From positions 2,197,501 through 2,261,500 of the forward strand of contig JADJWQ010000006.1 in the NCBI GenBank assembly GCA_016716265.1: 64,000 nt of DNA, given 5' to 3'. Positions within the stretch are counted from its first letter, which is position 1. Each line of letters starts with the position of its first letter. Origin of the DNA: Planctomycetota bacterium. GTDB taxonomy: Bacteria > Planctomycetota > UBA1135 > UBA2386. Position numbers and translations under genes: made by a program. The notes under the pieces are model-generated. The model did not search any database and was not told where the DNA came from. It was given only the letters and a program-made list of their open reading frames with translations. Positions 1 to 8,336 of the stretch are shown piece after piece.

Positions 1-1011
1 CCCGCGGTCGACCTCGAGCTGCGCGACACGCCGCGGGCGACCGTGCTGGCGATCACGACGCGCGCGGACGCGCTGCCGCGGATCGCACGCGCGCTGTGGG
101 ACCGTCGCGAGAACGCGGTGCTCCGCGGTCTGCGTGAGGAGTTCGCGGCCTGCCGCGCGAAGCTCGCGACGCGCGGCCACGAATCGTGGCGCGAAGCGGC
201 CCGCCGCGAGGTCCTCGGCCTGGCCTTCCTCGGCGAGCCGGGCGCCCGTTCGCCAGCCGAACGGCCGGCCGGATTCACGCGCGGCGACGCCGTCGCGCTG
301 TGGCGGGCGATCGTCCAGCCGGCGCGCACCACCCACGTGCTGACCGGCAGCTTCCACCGCGACGAGGTCGAGCGCCTGCTGACGGTCGCCTTCGGTGCGA
401 CGACGCTGCCCCGCGTGCCGCCACCGTCCGCACCGACTCCGGGCCGCGCGCAGGCCCGCCGCTCGCGGATCACGACGGACGGGCCGATCGGCGCCGCGGT
501 CGGCATTCCGCTGCCCGACGGGCTGCGCACCGAGCAGATCGAGTCGATCGCGCGCTGGCTCGCCGGTGGCGACACGTCGCAGCTCGCCGTCGGCCTGCGC
601 GCGCGCGGCTTCGTCGACCCGAGCGTCGACTTCGTGCTGCCGTTCCCGCAGACGGCCCGGCCCGGGCTGCTGCTCGTCGAGTTCCTCGCCCCCGAGCTGC
701 GCAGCGCGGCCGGCGCGGCGGACGTGACCCCGGCGACGGCGCTGACGGAGGTGGTCGACGCGGCGCTCGCCGAGGCACCGCCGGCGTGGCGCCTGCGGGC
801 CGCGCAGCTCGCCGCCCAGTCGGAGCGCAACGCCGCGCTGGTCGACCCGGCGGCGCTGAGCTGGTTGTTGGTGCGCGCCTGCGCGATCGAGGGCCGCGCG
901 CCCGACGAGGTGCTGGCCCCGCTTCCCGAGCTCGAGCCCGACGCCGCCCGCGCGCTCGCGCTCTCACTGTGGCGGCGCCCCGGCCGCACGATCGTGGACC
1001 TCGTGCCGTGA
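1..1011 (+). CDS. M16-like (insulinase superfamily) peptidase fragment, 5' end outside the window
   Basis: The frame is open from base 1, so the true start lies upstream and only the C-terminal ~336 residues are seen. The internal GTG at 43 is not a convincing start because the preceding codons read on as the same kind of protein. What is seen resembles the non-catalytic half of an M16 metallopeptidase: an alpha/beta stretch with a W-R-x-I then V-L-T-G-S-F pattern (family proteins have 'vvG' here), followed by a helical C-terminus. No zinc motif is visible in this part. It is followed 31 nt later by a second M16-like gene, the usual paired arrangement of M16 subunits. Substrate unknown. Confidence 0.6.
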   Translation, partial: PAVDLELRDTPRATVLAITTRADALPRIARALWDRRENAVLRGLREEFAACRAKLATRGHESWREAARREVLGLAFLGEPGARSPAERPAGFTRGDAVALWRAIVQPARTTHVLTGSFHRDEVERLLTVAFGATTLPRVPPPSAPTPGRAQARRSRITTDGPIGAAVGIPLPDGLRTEQIESIARWLAGGDTSQLAVGLRARGFVDPSVDFVLPFPQTARPGLLLVEFLAPELRSAAGAADVTPATALTEVVDAALAEAPPAWRLRAAQLAAQSERNAALVDPAALSWLLVRACAIEGRAPDEVLAPLPELEPDAARALALSLWRRPGRTIVDLVP

Positions 1012-1042
1012 GCCGCGACGCCCGACCCTGCCGGTGACCCGG

Positions 1043-3370
1043 ATGCCCGAATCCTGCGCCACACGATCCCGAGCGGAGCGCCGCCGACCGGCGCCGTGGC
1101 GGTCGCCGCTCGCGGCCATGCTGCTCGCCGTGCTCACCGCGTGCTGGTGGGACTCGACGCGCTACGAGATGGACCGGCTCGACACCGGTGGTCCGCGGAC
1201 CGAGCGCAGCGCGCGCGGGCCCGCGCCGCCGGCACCGGGGCCGGCGCAGCCCGGTGGAGCGGGCGAGCCGACCGAGCTGCCCGCACCGCGGGTGGCTGGC
1301 GGAACGCCGCTGCTCCCGAGCCTCGCCGTGCTGCGCGGCAGCCTGCGGGTCGTCGCACCCGAGTCCGCGCCGCGCGGCGAGCTCGCATGGCTCCGCATCA
1401 CGCTGCGCCATCGCAACGCGTCGGGCACCCGGCTCGCCGCGGCCCACGTGCTCGCCGCGCTGGCGACCGACGCGCCGCTGGGCGCCCGCGGCCAGCCGTC
1501 GCTGCGCCGAGCGATCGAGAACGTCGGCGGGAGCCTCGAGGCGTCGATCGACATGCCGTCGACGCAGTTGCTGGTCACGGTGCCGAAGGGCTCCTGGGCC
1601 GTCGCGCTCGGTCGCGTCGCCGAGGCGCTCGCCTCGCCGCCGACCTCGTCGGAGCGCGTCACCGAGCTGCGCGATCAGGTCGTGCGCGAGCTGACCGAAC
1701 GGTTCGCCGCCGACCCGCTGGACGCCGCGGTCGCGCGGGTGCTGACCTACGAGCTGCAGGGCGTCTCGCGCTGGCTGGCCGCGGCCGAGGACACCACGAT
1801 GGGGCAGCTCGCGCTGCAGCACGCGCAGGACTACCGCTGCAACGGCAGCGTGGTGGCGCTGTTCGTGCCCGGCGTCAGCGCCGAGGCCGCGTTCGCGCGC
1901 GCCGCCGAGGTGCTGGGACCCTGGCTCGACCGCGAGACGGTCGAGACCCCCGCGCTGGTCGCGACGCTGCCACCCGCGCGCGGGATGTTCTGGGCGAACG
2001 ACGCGGCGGCCGCGACCGATCGCAGCGCCATCGCGCTGGTCTTCGACGTGCCCCCGGCGACCCACCCGCAGGCCGCCGCCGAGCGGATCGCGCTCGAGTG
2101 CGTGGGCGTCGAGGGCGTCAGCGGCCGCCTCGGCACGGCTCTGCGCGACCGGCTCGGACCCGACCTGAGCGCCGGCGCGCTCGCGCTGCTCGACGACGGG
2201 CTCCTGCTGCACGCCGCGCTGCGCATGGAGGTGCCGGCGAGCGACGTGCGCGCGGTCGACGCCGCGCTGCGCGCCGCCTGGCGCTCGCTGGCGAAGGAGC
2301 CGCCGGACGCGACCGAGGTGCGCGCGGCGGCCGAGCGCGCCCGCCTGCGCACGCTGGCGTTGTGGGCGGACCCGGCCGGCTGGCTGCGCGATGCGTCCCA
2401 CGCGGCCCAGCTGGGTCTGGCCCCCACGCGGCTGTGGCTCGACGGCTCGTTCCGCAAGGTCCCCGACTCGGCGCCACACCCGTGGGCGCAGCTGCTCGAC
2501 CAGCTCGCGCGCCCGGACCAGCTCGACGTGGCGGCGCAGTTCGAGCGCTTCGCGCAGAACGCGTCGCTGCTGATCGCGGTCGGTGGCAACGCCGGGCCGC
2601 GCCGGGACGACGACACCTTCGCCGACATCCCCGACGCGTTCGTCGCCGCGATCCGCCGCGAGACGGTCGCCGCCGACCTCGAAGCGCAGCGCGCGACCGC
2701 CACCGCGACACTCGAGCGCGCGGTGACCGCGCTCGGTGGCCGCGCCCGGCTGCTGGCGGTCCAGGGCTTCCATGGCGTCGCCGTCACGCGCACCGGCCGC
2801 GGCCCGGAGGCGATCGACGACGTGGCGTACGGCAACGACGGCGCCCTGCGCCGGACCCGCAACGTGCTCGGTACGCGGATCGACACCGAGATCCGCGGGC
2901 GGATCGCCCGCGAGACCTGCGGCGACGAGACGGTCGCGTTGACCACCGACGAGGCGCGCGCGGAGATCGCCGCAGCACGGCGGCACCCGCTGCTGCTGTT
3001 GGGGGCCTGGCTGCGCGGCACCGATCGCTACCGGGCCGTCTCCGTGCGGCCGGACGGCGACCGCAGCCTCGTCGTCATGCAGCGCGAGGACGACCCCGTC
3101 GAGCAGCTGCGGCTGCACGTCGACAGCGAGTCCGGGCTGGTGCGCGCCGTCGTCTCCCAGGACCGCCGCGAGATCGGGGTCGTGTTCCTGCGCGAGGAGT
3201 ACCGCGACTACCGGAGCGCGGGCGGCGGTGTGCGCGCGCCGTTCTACCGCGCGACCTACGTCGACGACGCGCTGACCGGGACCGCGACGACGTGGCAGAG
3301 CTTCACCGCGCAGCGCCCCGCGAGCCTCGACGCCGACGCGCCGGTGCCCGCGGGTGGCGGTGCGCGATGA
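1043..3370 (+). CDS. M16-like lipoprotein with degenerate HxxEH zinc motif
   Basis: 775 residues from ATG 1043 (a GTG at 1034 is an alternative). A basic N-region and hydrophobic core end in a lipobox, LTAC with Cys34, so a membrane-anchored lipoprotein is predicted. Residues ~95-600 follow the M16 two-lobe plan. Where active M16 enzymes carry HxxEH, this one has HVLAA (about residues 135-139), so catalysis is unlikely. The last ~200 residues look like a beta-rich lipoprotein-sorting/LolA-type fold. It probably partners the upstream M16-like protein as the inactive subunit in the periplasm, which is inference. Its stop overlaps the next start by 4 nt (ATGA), so translation is coupled to the BtpA-family gene. 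Confidence 0.65.
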   Translation: MPESCATRSRAERRRPAPWRSPLAAMLLAVLTACWWDSTRYEMDRLDTGGPRTERSARGPAPPAPGPAQPGGAGEPTELPAPRVAGGTPLLPSLAVLRGSLRVVAPESAPRGELAWLRITLRHRNASGTRLAAAHVLAALATDAPLGARGQPSLRRAIENVGGSLEASIDMPSTQLLVTVPKGSWAVALGRVAEALASPPTSSERVTELRDQVVRELTERFAADPLDAAVARVLTYELQGVSRWLAAAEDTTMGQLALQHAQDYRCNGSVVALFVPGVSAEAAFARAAEVLGPWLDRETVETPALVATLPPARGMFWANDAAAATDRSAIALVFDVPPATHPQAAAERIALECVGVEGVSGRLGTALRDRLGPDLSAGALALLDDGLLLHAALRMEVPASDVRAVDAALRAAWRSLAKEPPDATEVRAAAERARLRTLALWADPAGWLRDASHAAQLGLAPTRLWLDGSFRKVPDSAPHPWAQLLDQLARPDQLDVAAQFERFAQNASLLIAVGGNAGPRRDDDTFADIPDAFVAAIRRETVAADLEAQRATATATLERAVTALGGRARLLAVQGFHGVAVTRTGRGPEAIDDVAYGNDGALRRTRNVLGTRIDTEIRGRIARETCGDETVALTTDEARAEIAAARRHPLLLLGAWLRGTDRYRAVSVRPDGDRSLVVMQREDDPVEQLRLHVDSESGLVRAVVSQDRREIGVVFLREEYRDYRSAGGGVRAPFYRATYVDDALTGTATTWQSFTAQRPASLDADAPVPAGGGAR

Positions 3371-4182
3371 GTGCGGGCCCGGCGCGCACGCTGATGGGCG
3401 TGGTCCACCTGCCGCCGTGTCCGTCGGCGCGGTGCGGCGGGCTGGCGGTCGACGCACTGCTCGAGCGCGCGCTCGCGGACGCGCGCGCGCTGCGCGACGG
3501 CGGCTGCGACGCGATCCTGGTCGAGAACTTCGGTGACGCACCCTTCCACAAGGGCGGCGCGGCCGATCCGGTCCCTGCCGACGTGGTGGCGCTGCTCGCG
3601 ATCGCCGCGCGCGAGGCCCGCCGACAGACCGGCCTGCCGGTCGCGATCAACTGCCTGCGCAACGACGCGCGGGCGGCGCTCGGCGCGGCGGTCGCGGCGG
3701 GTGCCGGATGGATCCGCGTCAACGTGCTGAGCGGTGCGATGGTGACCGACCAGGGCGTTGTCGAGGGCGACGCCGCCGGGCTCGCGAGCTACGCGCGCCA
3801 GCTCGGCGCGGCCGGTGCGCGGGTCGGCGTGCTCGCCGACCTGCTGGTCAAGCACGCGGCGCCGTTGGCGCGGGACGTCGACGTCGCGGCGCTCGCGCGC
3901 GACCTCGCCGAGCGCTCGGGTGCGACCGGCGTCGTGCTGAGCGGCGCGCGCACCGGCGCGCCGGTCGACCCCGCGCGGCTCGCTGCAGTCCGCGCCGCCG
4001 TCGGCGACTTCCCGATCTGGATCGGCTCCGGCCTGACGCCGGACACCGCCCCGGCGCTGTGGCCGGGCTGCGACGGCGCGATCGTCGGCACCTGGCTCAA
4101 GCGCGGCGGCGACGTCGCGGCGCCGGTCGACCCCGAGCGCGTCGGGCTGCTGCGGGCGGCAGTCGACCGTGCCAGCGGCTGA
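3367..4182 (+). CDS. BtpA family protein (TIM-barrel)
   Basis: 271 residues starting at the ATG inside the upstream stop (ATGA overlap). The protein follows the BtpA/SgcQ family from end to end: an early G-V-V-H-L-P-P segment, D-A-I-L-V-E-N-F-G-D-A-P-F (the family's 'EN.gd.Pf' signature, ~residues 55-70), G-W-I-R-V-N-V-L-S-G (~115-125) and a C-terminal G-S-G-L-T-P-D phosphate-loop-like turn (~220). BtpA was described as a photosystem I biogenesis factor in cyanobacteria, but most family members are in non-photosynthetic bacteria and have no fixed role. The coupling to an M16-like lipoprotein does not clarify it. Family assignment is firm, function is not. Confidence 0.85.
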   Translation: MSAGPARTLMGVVHLPPCPSARCGGLAVDALLERALADARALRDGGCDAILVENFGDAPFHKGGAADPVPADVVALLAIAAREARRQTGLPVAINCLRNDARAALGAAVAAGAGWIRVNVLSGAMVTDQGVVEGDAAGLASYARQLGAAGARVGVLADLLVKHAAPLARDVDVAALARDLAERSGATGVVLSGARTGAPVDPARLAAVRAAVGDFPIWIGSGLTPDTAPALWPGCDGAIVGTWLKRGGDVAAPVDPERVGLLRAAVDRASG

Positions 4183-4188
4183 ACCGCC

Positions 4189-4206
4189 CCGCCGGCGCAC
4201 CGGCGG
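4189..4206 (+). terminator. G+C-rich hairpin after the BtpA-family gene
   Basis: A perfect 7-bp stem, CCGCCGG / CCGGCGG, with loop CGCA starts 7 nt after the stop at 4182. No U-tract follows. It could be an intrinsic-type terminator or an mRNA 3'-end stabiliser before the glycosyltransferase gene. Confidence 0.35.
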
Positions 4207-4226
4207 CTTCACCCGCGGCACGCGAC

Positions 4227-5255
4227 ATGCCGATTGATTTCCCCGTGAAGGTGCTGCTGTTGTCGCCGACTCCCGCCGGGCTGTACCGAGGCCCCGCCGA
4301 GACCGCCCTGCGCTACCGCCAGGGGCTGCAGCGGCGCGGCCACCTCTGCGAGTTGCTCGGCGGTGACGACGGCGACTGCCGCGAGTCCCTCGCCGGGACG
4401 CTCCAGCGCTTCAAGCCAGACCTCGTGCACGCCCACGACGCGTTCCGATGCGGGCTTCAGCTGCTCGGACTGCGCGTGCCCTGGATCGTGTCGGTGACCG
4501 GCGACGACGTCTACCGCGACCTGCGCGACGAGCGGGTCGGACCGCTCGTGTGCGAGACGCTGCGGCGGGCGCATCGCGTGCTGGTCCCGACCGCGAGCTG
4601 CGCGAGCTGGATCGAGGAGGCGGTGCCCGATTCGATCGGTCGGGTCGACGTCGTGCCGCGCGCCGCGCAGGCGCTGCCGACCGGCGGCACCGACCTGCGC
4701 CGCTCGCTCGGCATCCCGCGCAACCGACTCCTCATCCTGCTGCCCGGCGGCCTGCGGCCGATCAAGGGTCAGGACCGCGCGTTCTCGCTGATCGGCCGGC
4801 TGCGCGAGCACGACGTCGATGCCGAGCTGGTGATCGTCGGCCCCGACCAGGACCCCGCCTTCACCGCCGGGCTGATCGAGCGCGCCGAGGAGGAGCCGCG
4901 CATCCGCGTGCTGCCCGCGCTGTCGCGCGAGCGCATGGGCGCCGCCTATCAGAACGCCGATGTGGTGCTGAACACGTCGCTCGACGAGGGGATGAGCCTG
5001 ACGATCCTGGAGGCGGGCATGCACGGCCGGCCGGTCGTCGCCAGCGACGTTCCCGGCAACCGCGAGCTGATCCGCCACCGGGAGACGGGGCTCCTGTTCC
5101 GCGACGAGGACGAGCTCGCCAGCTGCGTGCTCGCGGTGAGCCGCAACCGGGCGGCGGCCGGCGCGCTCGGCGTGCGGATGCGCGAGGACTTCAAGCGCCG
5201 GTTCGACGCGGACCGCGAGATCGATCTGCTGCTGTCGGCCTACGCGGCCGCCTGA
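4227..5255 (+). CDS. GT4-type glycosyltransferase (GT-B fold)
   Basis: 342 residues from ATG 4227, the first start after the preceding stop. The N-terminal Rossmann half starts K-V-L-L-L-S-P-T-P and contains G-D-D-V-Y-R-D. The C-terminal half has the GT4 donor-site pattern: L-P-G-G-L-R-P-I-K-G (~175-184), the E-x7-E motif in E-G-M-S-L-T-I-L-E-A-G (~255-265) and D-V-P-G-N-R-E-L. There is no signal peptide, so it is cytoplasmic. Sugar donor and acceptor cannot be read from sequence. The V-T-G-D-D-V-Y-R-D segment is reminiscent of the SenB-like glycosyltransferases (TIGR04348), a weak alternative with no sen neighbours to support it. Confidence 0.8.
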   Translation: MPIDFPVKVLLLSPTPAGLYRGPAETALRYRQGLQRRGHLCELLGGDDGDCRESLAGTLQRFKPDLVHAHDAFRCGLQLLGLRVPWIVSVTGDDVYRDLRDERVGPLVCETLRRAHRVLVPTASCASWIEEAVPDSIGRVDVVPRAAQALPTGGTDLRRSLGIPRNRLLILLPGGLRPIKGQDRAFSLIGRLREHDVDAELVIVGPDQDPAFTAGLIERAEEEPRIRVLPALSRERMGAAYQNADVVLNTSLDEGMSLTILEAGMHGRPVVASDVPGNRELIRHRETGLLFRDEDELASCVLAVSRNRAAAGALGVRMREDFKRRFDADREIDLLLSAYAAA

Positions 5256-5332
5256 GCCCGCGCCGCGGGGCGAACCGCCGCGACCTGCGCGGAGCGGCGT
5301 AGCTCGCCGTTCCCAACCACCGGGCCGCCCGC

Positions 5333-5338
5333 TACCGT
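5333..5338 (+). promoter_or_regulatory. -10-like box TACCGT, near-leaderless start
   Basis: GC-TACCGT ends 8 nt before ATG 5347, so transcription would begin at or next to the start codon. TTCCCA lies 17 bp further upstream (5310-5315) as a possible -35. It matches the box seen before several other first genes in the window. Confidence 0.45.
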
Positions 5339-5346
5339 CGCGGAGC

Positions 5347-6501
5347 ATGACCCTTCTCCGTTGCGCGCTCGTCGCGGTGGGCATCGCGGGCGTCCTGCCC
5401 GCGCAGTGGTACCGGGCCTCGGGCTACCGCGACCTCGAGCTCGCGCGCGACCGCCCCCAACCGGCGTCATCGTTCCTCCGGCTGCGCGGCGCCGCCACCT
5501 ACACGCTGCCGCAGGACGCCGACGAGAGCGTGGGCCGCACGGACGAATTCTCCGGCTACGGGTCGGTCCTCTACCACGACGACGCGGTAGGTGATCGCAA
5601 GTCGACGATCGACGCCTACGCCGGCACCGACGGCGCGCTGCTCGGTGTCCGCGAGCATTTCGACCCGGGCTCGTCGGCGATCCTCGAGGTCAGCGCGCGC
5701 TACTTCCCGTACTACCGCGAGGGCTTCTACGACGGCGACGACTTCGTCGCGACCGGGCGCTACGAGGGCTTCGACTGGGGCGCCTACCTCGGTCTCGCGA
5801 CCCAGTCGGAGGGCTACACGTTCGAGCTGGGCCCGTTCTACCGGCACTACTCGTTCTCGCGCGGCGACGACACCGCTCCGCAATACGTCATCCCGGACGA
5901 CTACGACGCGTTCGGCGGCCGCCTGCACCTCGAGCAGTCGACGCTGCAGCTCGACAGGACCTACCGGCGCCCGGTCGACGGCTTCCTGACCGCCGTCCGC
6001 GTCGAGTTCGAGTGGAACACGAGCCAGGGCCGGTTCGGCACCGACATCTGGAAGAGCGAGCTGCCCGACGCATTCTGGCGCGGCTTCGGCCACCTCGAGT
6101 GGTACTTCCCGACCGGCGACGGCGCGGTCGAGTTCCAGCTCGACGGCGGCGTCGCGGCGGCCGAGGACCGGATCTGGGCGTTCGACGCCCAGAAGCCGAC
6201 GGGGCATTGGTTCGGCGATGCACGGCTCGGCTACCGATTCGACCTCGGCGGCTTCTCGTTCGCGCCGTACGGCAATCTGCTCTTCACCCACACCATCGAC
6301 GAGGTCGGCAGCGATTCGACCGACGACTTCTGGTTCGGTGGCGGCGTGAAGATGGACTGGATGCTCGACGAGTCCCTGTCGCTGTGGGGCGAGTATTCGT
6401 ATCTGAACAATGCGAACCGCCCGTCGATCTCGTTCCAGAACGACGTGTGGGGCGAGCACCAGTTCTTCCTCGGCCTGGAGCTGACCTTCGGCGGTTCGTG
6501 A
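5347..6501 (+). CDS. predicted outer-membrane beta-barrel / porin-like protein
   Basis: 384 residues with a short signal peptide (hydrophobic residues 3-18, cleavage near A-Q-W). The mature part alternates aromatic and polar residues in strand-length segments with frequent Tyr, Trp and Phe plus Gly/Asp turns, ending in a last strand G-L-E-L-T-F. This is typical of 12-16-strand outer-membrane barrels. I recognise no specific family. The preceding -10-like box suggests its own promoter. Role, possibly a channel or a structural barrel, is inference from composition only. Confidence 0.6.
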   Translation: MTLLRCALVAVGIAGVLPAQWYRASGYRDLELARDRPQPASSFLRLRGAATYTLPQDADESVGRTDEFSGYGSVLYHDDAVGDRKSTIDAYAGTDGALLGVREHFDPGSSAILEVSARYFPYYREGFYDGDDFVATGRYEGFDWGAYLGLATQSEGYTFELGPFYRHYSFSRGDDTAPQYVIPDDYDAFGGRLHLEQSTLQLDRTYRRPVDGFLTAVRVEFEWNTSQGRFGTDIWKSELPDAFWRGFGHLEWYFPTGDGAVEFQLDGGVAAAEDRIWAFDAQKPTGHWFGDARLGYRFDLGGFSFAPYGNLLFTHTIDEVGSDSTDDFWFGGGVKMDWMLDESLSLWGEYSYLNNANRPSISFQNDVWGEHQFFLGLELTFGGS

Positions 6502-6547
6502 GCCCGCGCCCGTTCACATCGGCAGCCCCGTTCGTCATCGTCTCGCC

Positions 6548-6796
6548 ATGCCCGAACCAGCGATTCCCCAGACGGCCCCCTACGTCATCGACTGTGAGCC
6601 CGGCACCTACGCGTGGTGCGCCTGCGGCCGCAGCGCGCGGCAGCCCTACTGCGACGGCTCGCACAAGGGCACCGGTATGACGCCGGTGATCGAGAACGTC
6701 GTCGCGACGCGCAAGGTCGCGTGGTGTGGGTGCAAGCACTCGCAGAAGCGCCCGTTCTGCGACGGTTCGCACACGAAGCTCCGACCGCCGGCGTGA
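6548..6796 (+). CDS. tandem CDGSH iron-sulfur domain protein
   Basis: 82 residues holding two CDGSH-type 2Fe-2S sites. The first is C-A-C-G-R-S-A-R-Q-P-Y-C-D-G-S-H (~residues 24-39) and the second C-G-C-K-H-S-Q-K-R-P-F-C-D-G-S-H (~60-75). Both keep the three-Cys/one-His ligand set (C-x-C ... C-D-G-S-H). Bacterial tandem CDGSH proteins are small soluble redox or cluster-carrier proteins of poorly defined function. It sits alone between a barrel protein and a transporter with 46 and 34 nt gaps. Confidence 0.92.
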   Translation: MPEPAIPQTAPYVIDCEPGTYAWCACGRSARQPYCDGSHKGTGMTPVIENVVATRKVAWCGCKHSQKRPFCDGSHTKLRPPA

Positions 6797-6830
6797 CGGC
6801 CGAGCGGTCGTCCCGCGCTCCAGAGCCGCC

Positions 6831-8336
6831 ATGCTGACCGCCTGGATCCTGGTCGTTTTCGTCGCCGGTGCGGTGGCGATGATGCGCCGTGCCGTGCCCG
6901 CGCTGCTCGCGCTGCCGCTGATGGCGGTCGCGATCCTCGCGGGCACGTCCGCGTTCGGCAGCGGGCTGCGTTACGACCTCGTGTTCGGCTCGCGCGGCGT
7001 GTTCGCCGAGGGCTGCCTCGCGCTCGCACCCGCGATGATCGTCGCGATCCTGGGCGGCGTGCTGTCGCACATCGTGCAGCACTCGGGAGCCGCCGAGCGG
7101 CTGGTCAAGACCGGCGCCGAGCTCGGCGGCGAGCATCCGCTCGGCATCGCGCTGTCGGTGCTGCTGGTGGTGGCGCTGCTGTTCACGACGATCGGCGGGC
7201 TGGGCGCGGTCGTCATGGTGTCGATGATCGTGCTGCCGATCCTCGGCACGGTCGGGGTCGGCCCGCTGGCCTCCGCCGGGATCCTGCTGTTCGGCATCTC
7301 GCTCGGCGGCCTCCTGAACCCCGGTAACTGGGTGCTGTACACCGAGACGCTGAAGCTGCCGATCGCCACCGTGCAGCGCTTCGCGATGGTGTCGTTCGTG
7401 CTGACGGCGACGGCCGCCGCCGGCTTCGTCGGCATCGAGCTGCTGCGGGCCGGCGCCGTGCGGTCGCGACTGAACGCGCTGCTCGCGGCGATCGGTGTCG
7501 GGGTCGCCTGCGCCGCCCTCGTCGCCGCGCTCGCCGCGCTGCGCGGCGGGGCCGTCGCGCCCGCAGACGCCAGCGCCGCGGCGGGTCCGGGCCGGCTCGC
7601 ATCGCTCGCGGTGCTGTTGCCGGGCGCCGCGCTGGTCGCGTCGATCCTGTGGGACCTGCGCCAGGGCCGGCGGCCCGCGCGCGGACCGTCGTGGCAGACC
7701 TTCCTGATCCCGGTCGTGCCACTGGTCGTGATCCTCGTGCTCGGCATGCACCCGGTCGCGGGCTTCGTCGTCGGCATCGCCTACGCGTGGCTCGCGACGT
7801 GGCGCCAGGGTTCGCGCGAGCTGCTGCCCCGCGCGCTGCTGGAGGGCGGAGCGAGCGTGCTGCCGGCGGTCGTGCTGATGCTCGGCATCGGACTCCTGAT
7901 CACGACGACGATCGGACCGACGACGGTCCGCGCCGGCGGCCTCGGCCCCGCCGGCTGGCCGGTCCTCGAGGCGGTGCAACCGCTGTTCCTCGGCGTCGTA
8001 CCGGAATCGGCGCTCGGCTACGTCGTGGGCTTCGGTCTCCTCGCACCGCTCGCGCTGTATCGCGGACCGTTCAACCTGTACGGCCTGGGCTTCGGCGTCG
8101 CGACGATCCTGCGGGACGCGACGCCATTGACGGCCGCCGCGATCATGGGCCTCCTGATGTCGCTCGGCATCGTGCAGGGCGTCAGCGATCCGACCAATAC
8201 GCAGAACGTGTGGCTCGCGAACGAGCTGCGCGTCGACGTGCAGGCGGTCATGCTGCGGACGTTGCCGTTCGCGTGGGGCGTCGCCGTGCTCGGGTTGGTC
8301 GCGTCGGCGCTGATGCACTTCGGGGGGGCCGCGTGA
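6831..8336 (+). CDS. ion-transporter superfamily permease coupled to a hydantoinase-type gene
   Basis: 501 residues, almost entirely hydrophobic, with roughly 12-13 predicted membrane segments in two halves separated by a small-residue loop (~residues 230-260). Features such as T-I-G-G-L-G-A-V-V-M-V and S-D-P-T-N-T-Q-N-V-W resemble gluconate/citrate-type secondary carriers of the IT superfamily, where such helix breaks bind substrate and cation. I cannot name the substrate. Its stop overlaps the hydantoinase/oxoprolinase start by 4 nt (GTGA), so it most likely imports the compound that enzyme acts on, such as a hydantoin, oxoproline-like lactam or related acid (inference). Confidence 0.7.
   Translation: MLTAWILVVFVAGAVAMMRRAVPALLALPLMAVAILAGTSAFGSGLRYDLVFGSRGVFAEGCLALAPAMIVAILGGVLSHIVQHSGAAERLVKTGAELGGEHPLGIALSVLLVVALLFTTIGGLGAVVMVSMIVLPILGTVGVGPLASAGILLFGISLGGLLNPGNWVLYTETLKLPIATVQRFAMVSFVLTATAAAGFVGIELLRAGAVRSRLNALLAAIGVGVACAALVAALAALRGGAVAPADASAAAGPGRLASLAVLLPGAALVASILWDLRQGRRPARGPSWQTFLIPVVPLVVILVLGMHPVAGFVVGIAYAWLATWRQGSRELLPRALLEGGASVLPAVVLMLGIGLLITTTIGPTTVRAGGLGPAGWPVLEAVQPLFLGVVPESALGYVVGFGLLAPLALYRGPFNLYGLGFGVATILRDATPLTAAAIMGLLMSLGIVQGVSDPTNTQNVWLANELRVDVQAVMLRTLPFAWGVAVLGLVASALMHFGGAA

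Noticed and set aside
470..3541. 1023-codon open frame on the minus strand
   Set aside because: Arg/Ala/Gly-rich antisense shadow of the M16-like genes; no domain. Similar antisense frames (e.g. 13226-17353 +, 8018-11089 -, 58185-61547 -) are rejected for the same reason.
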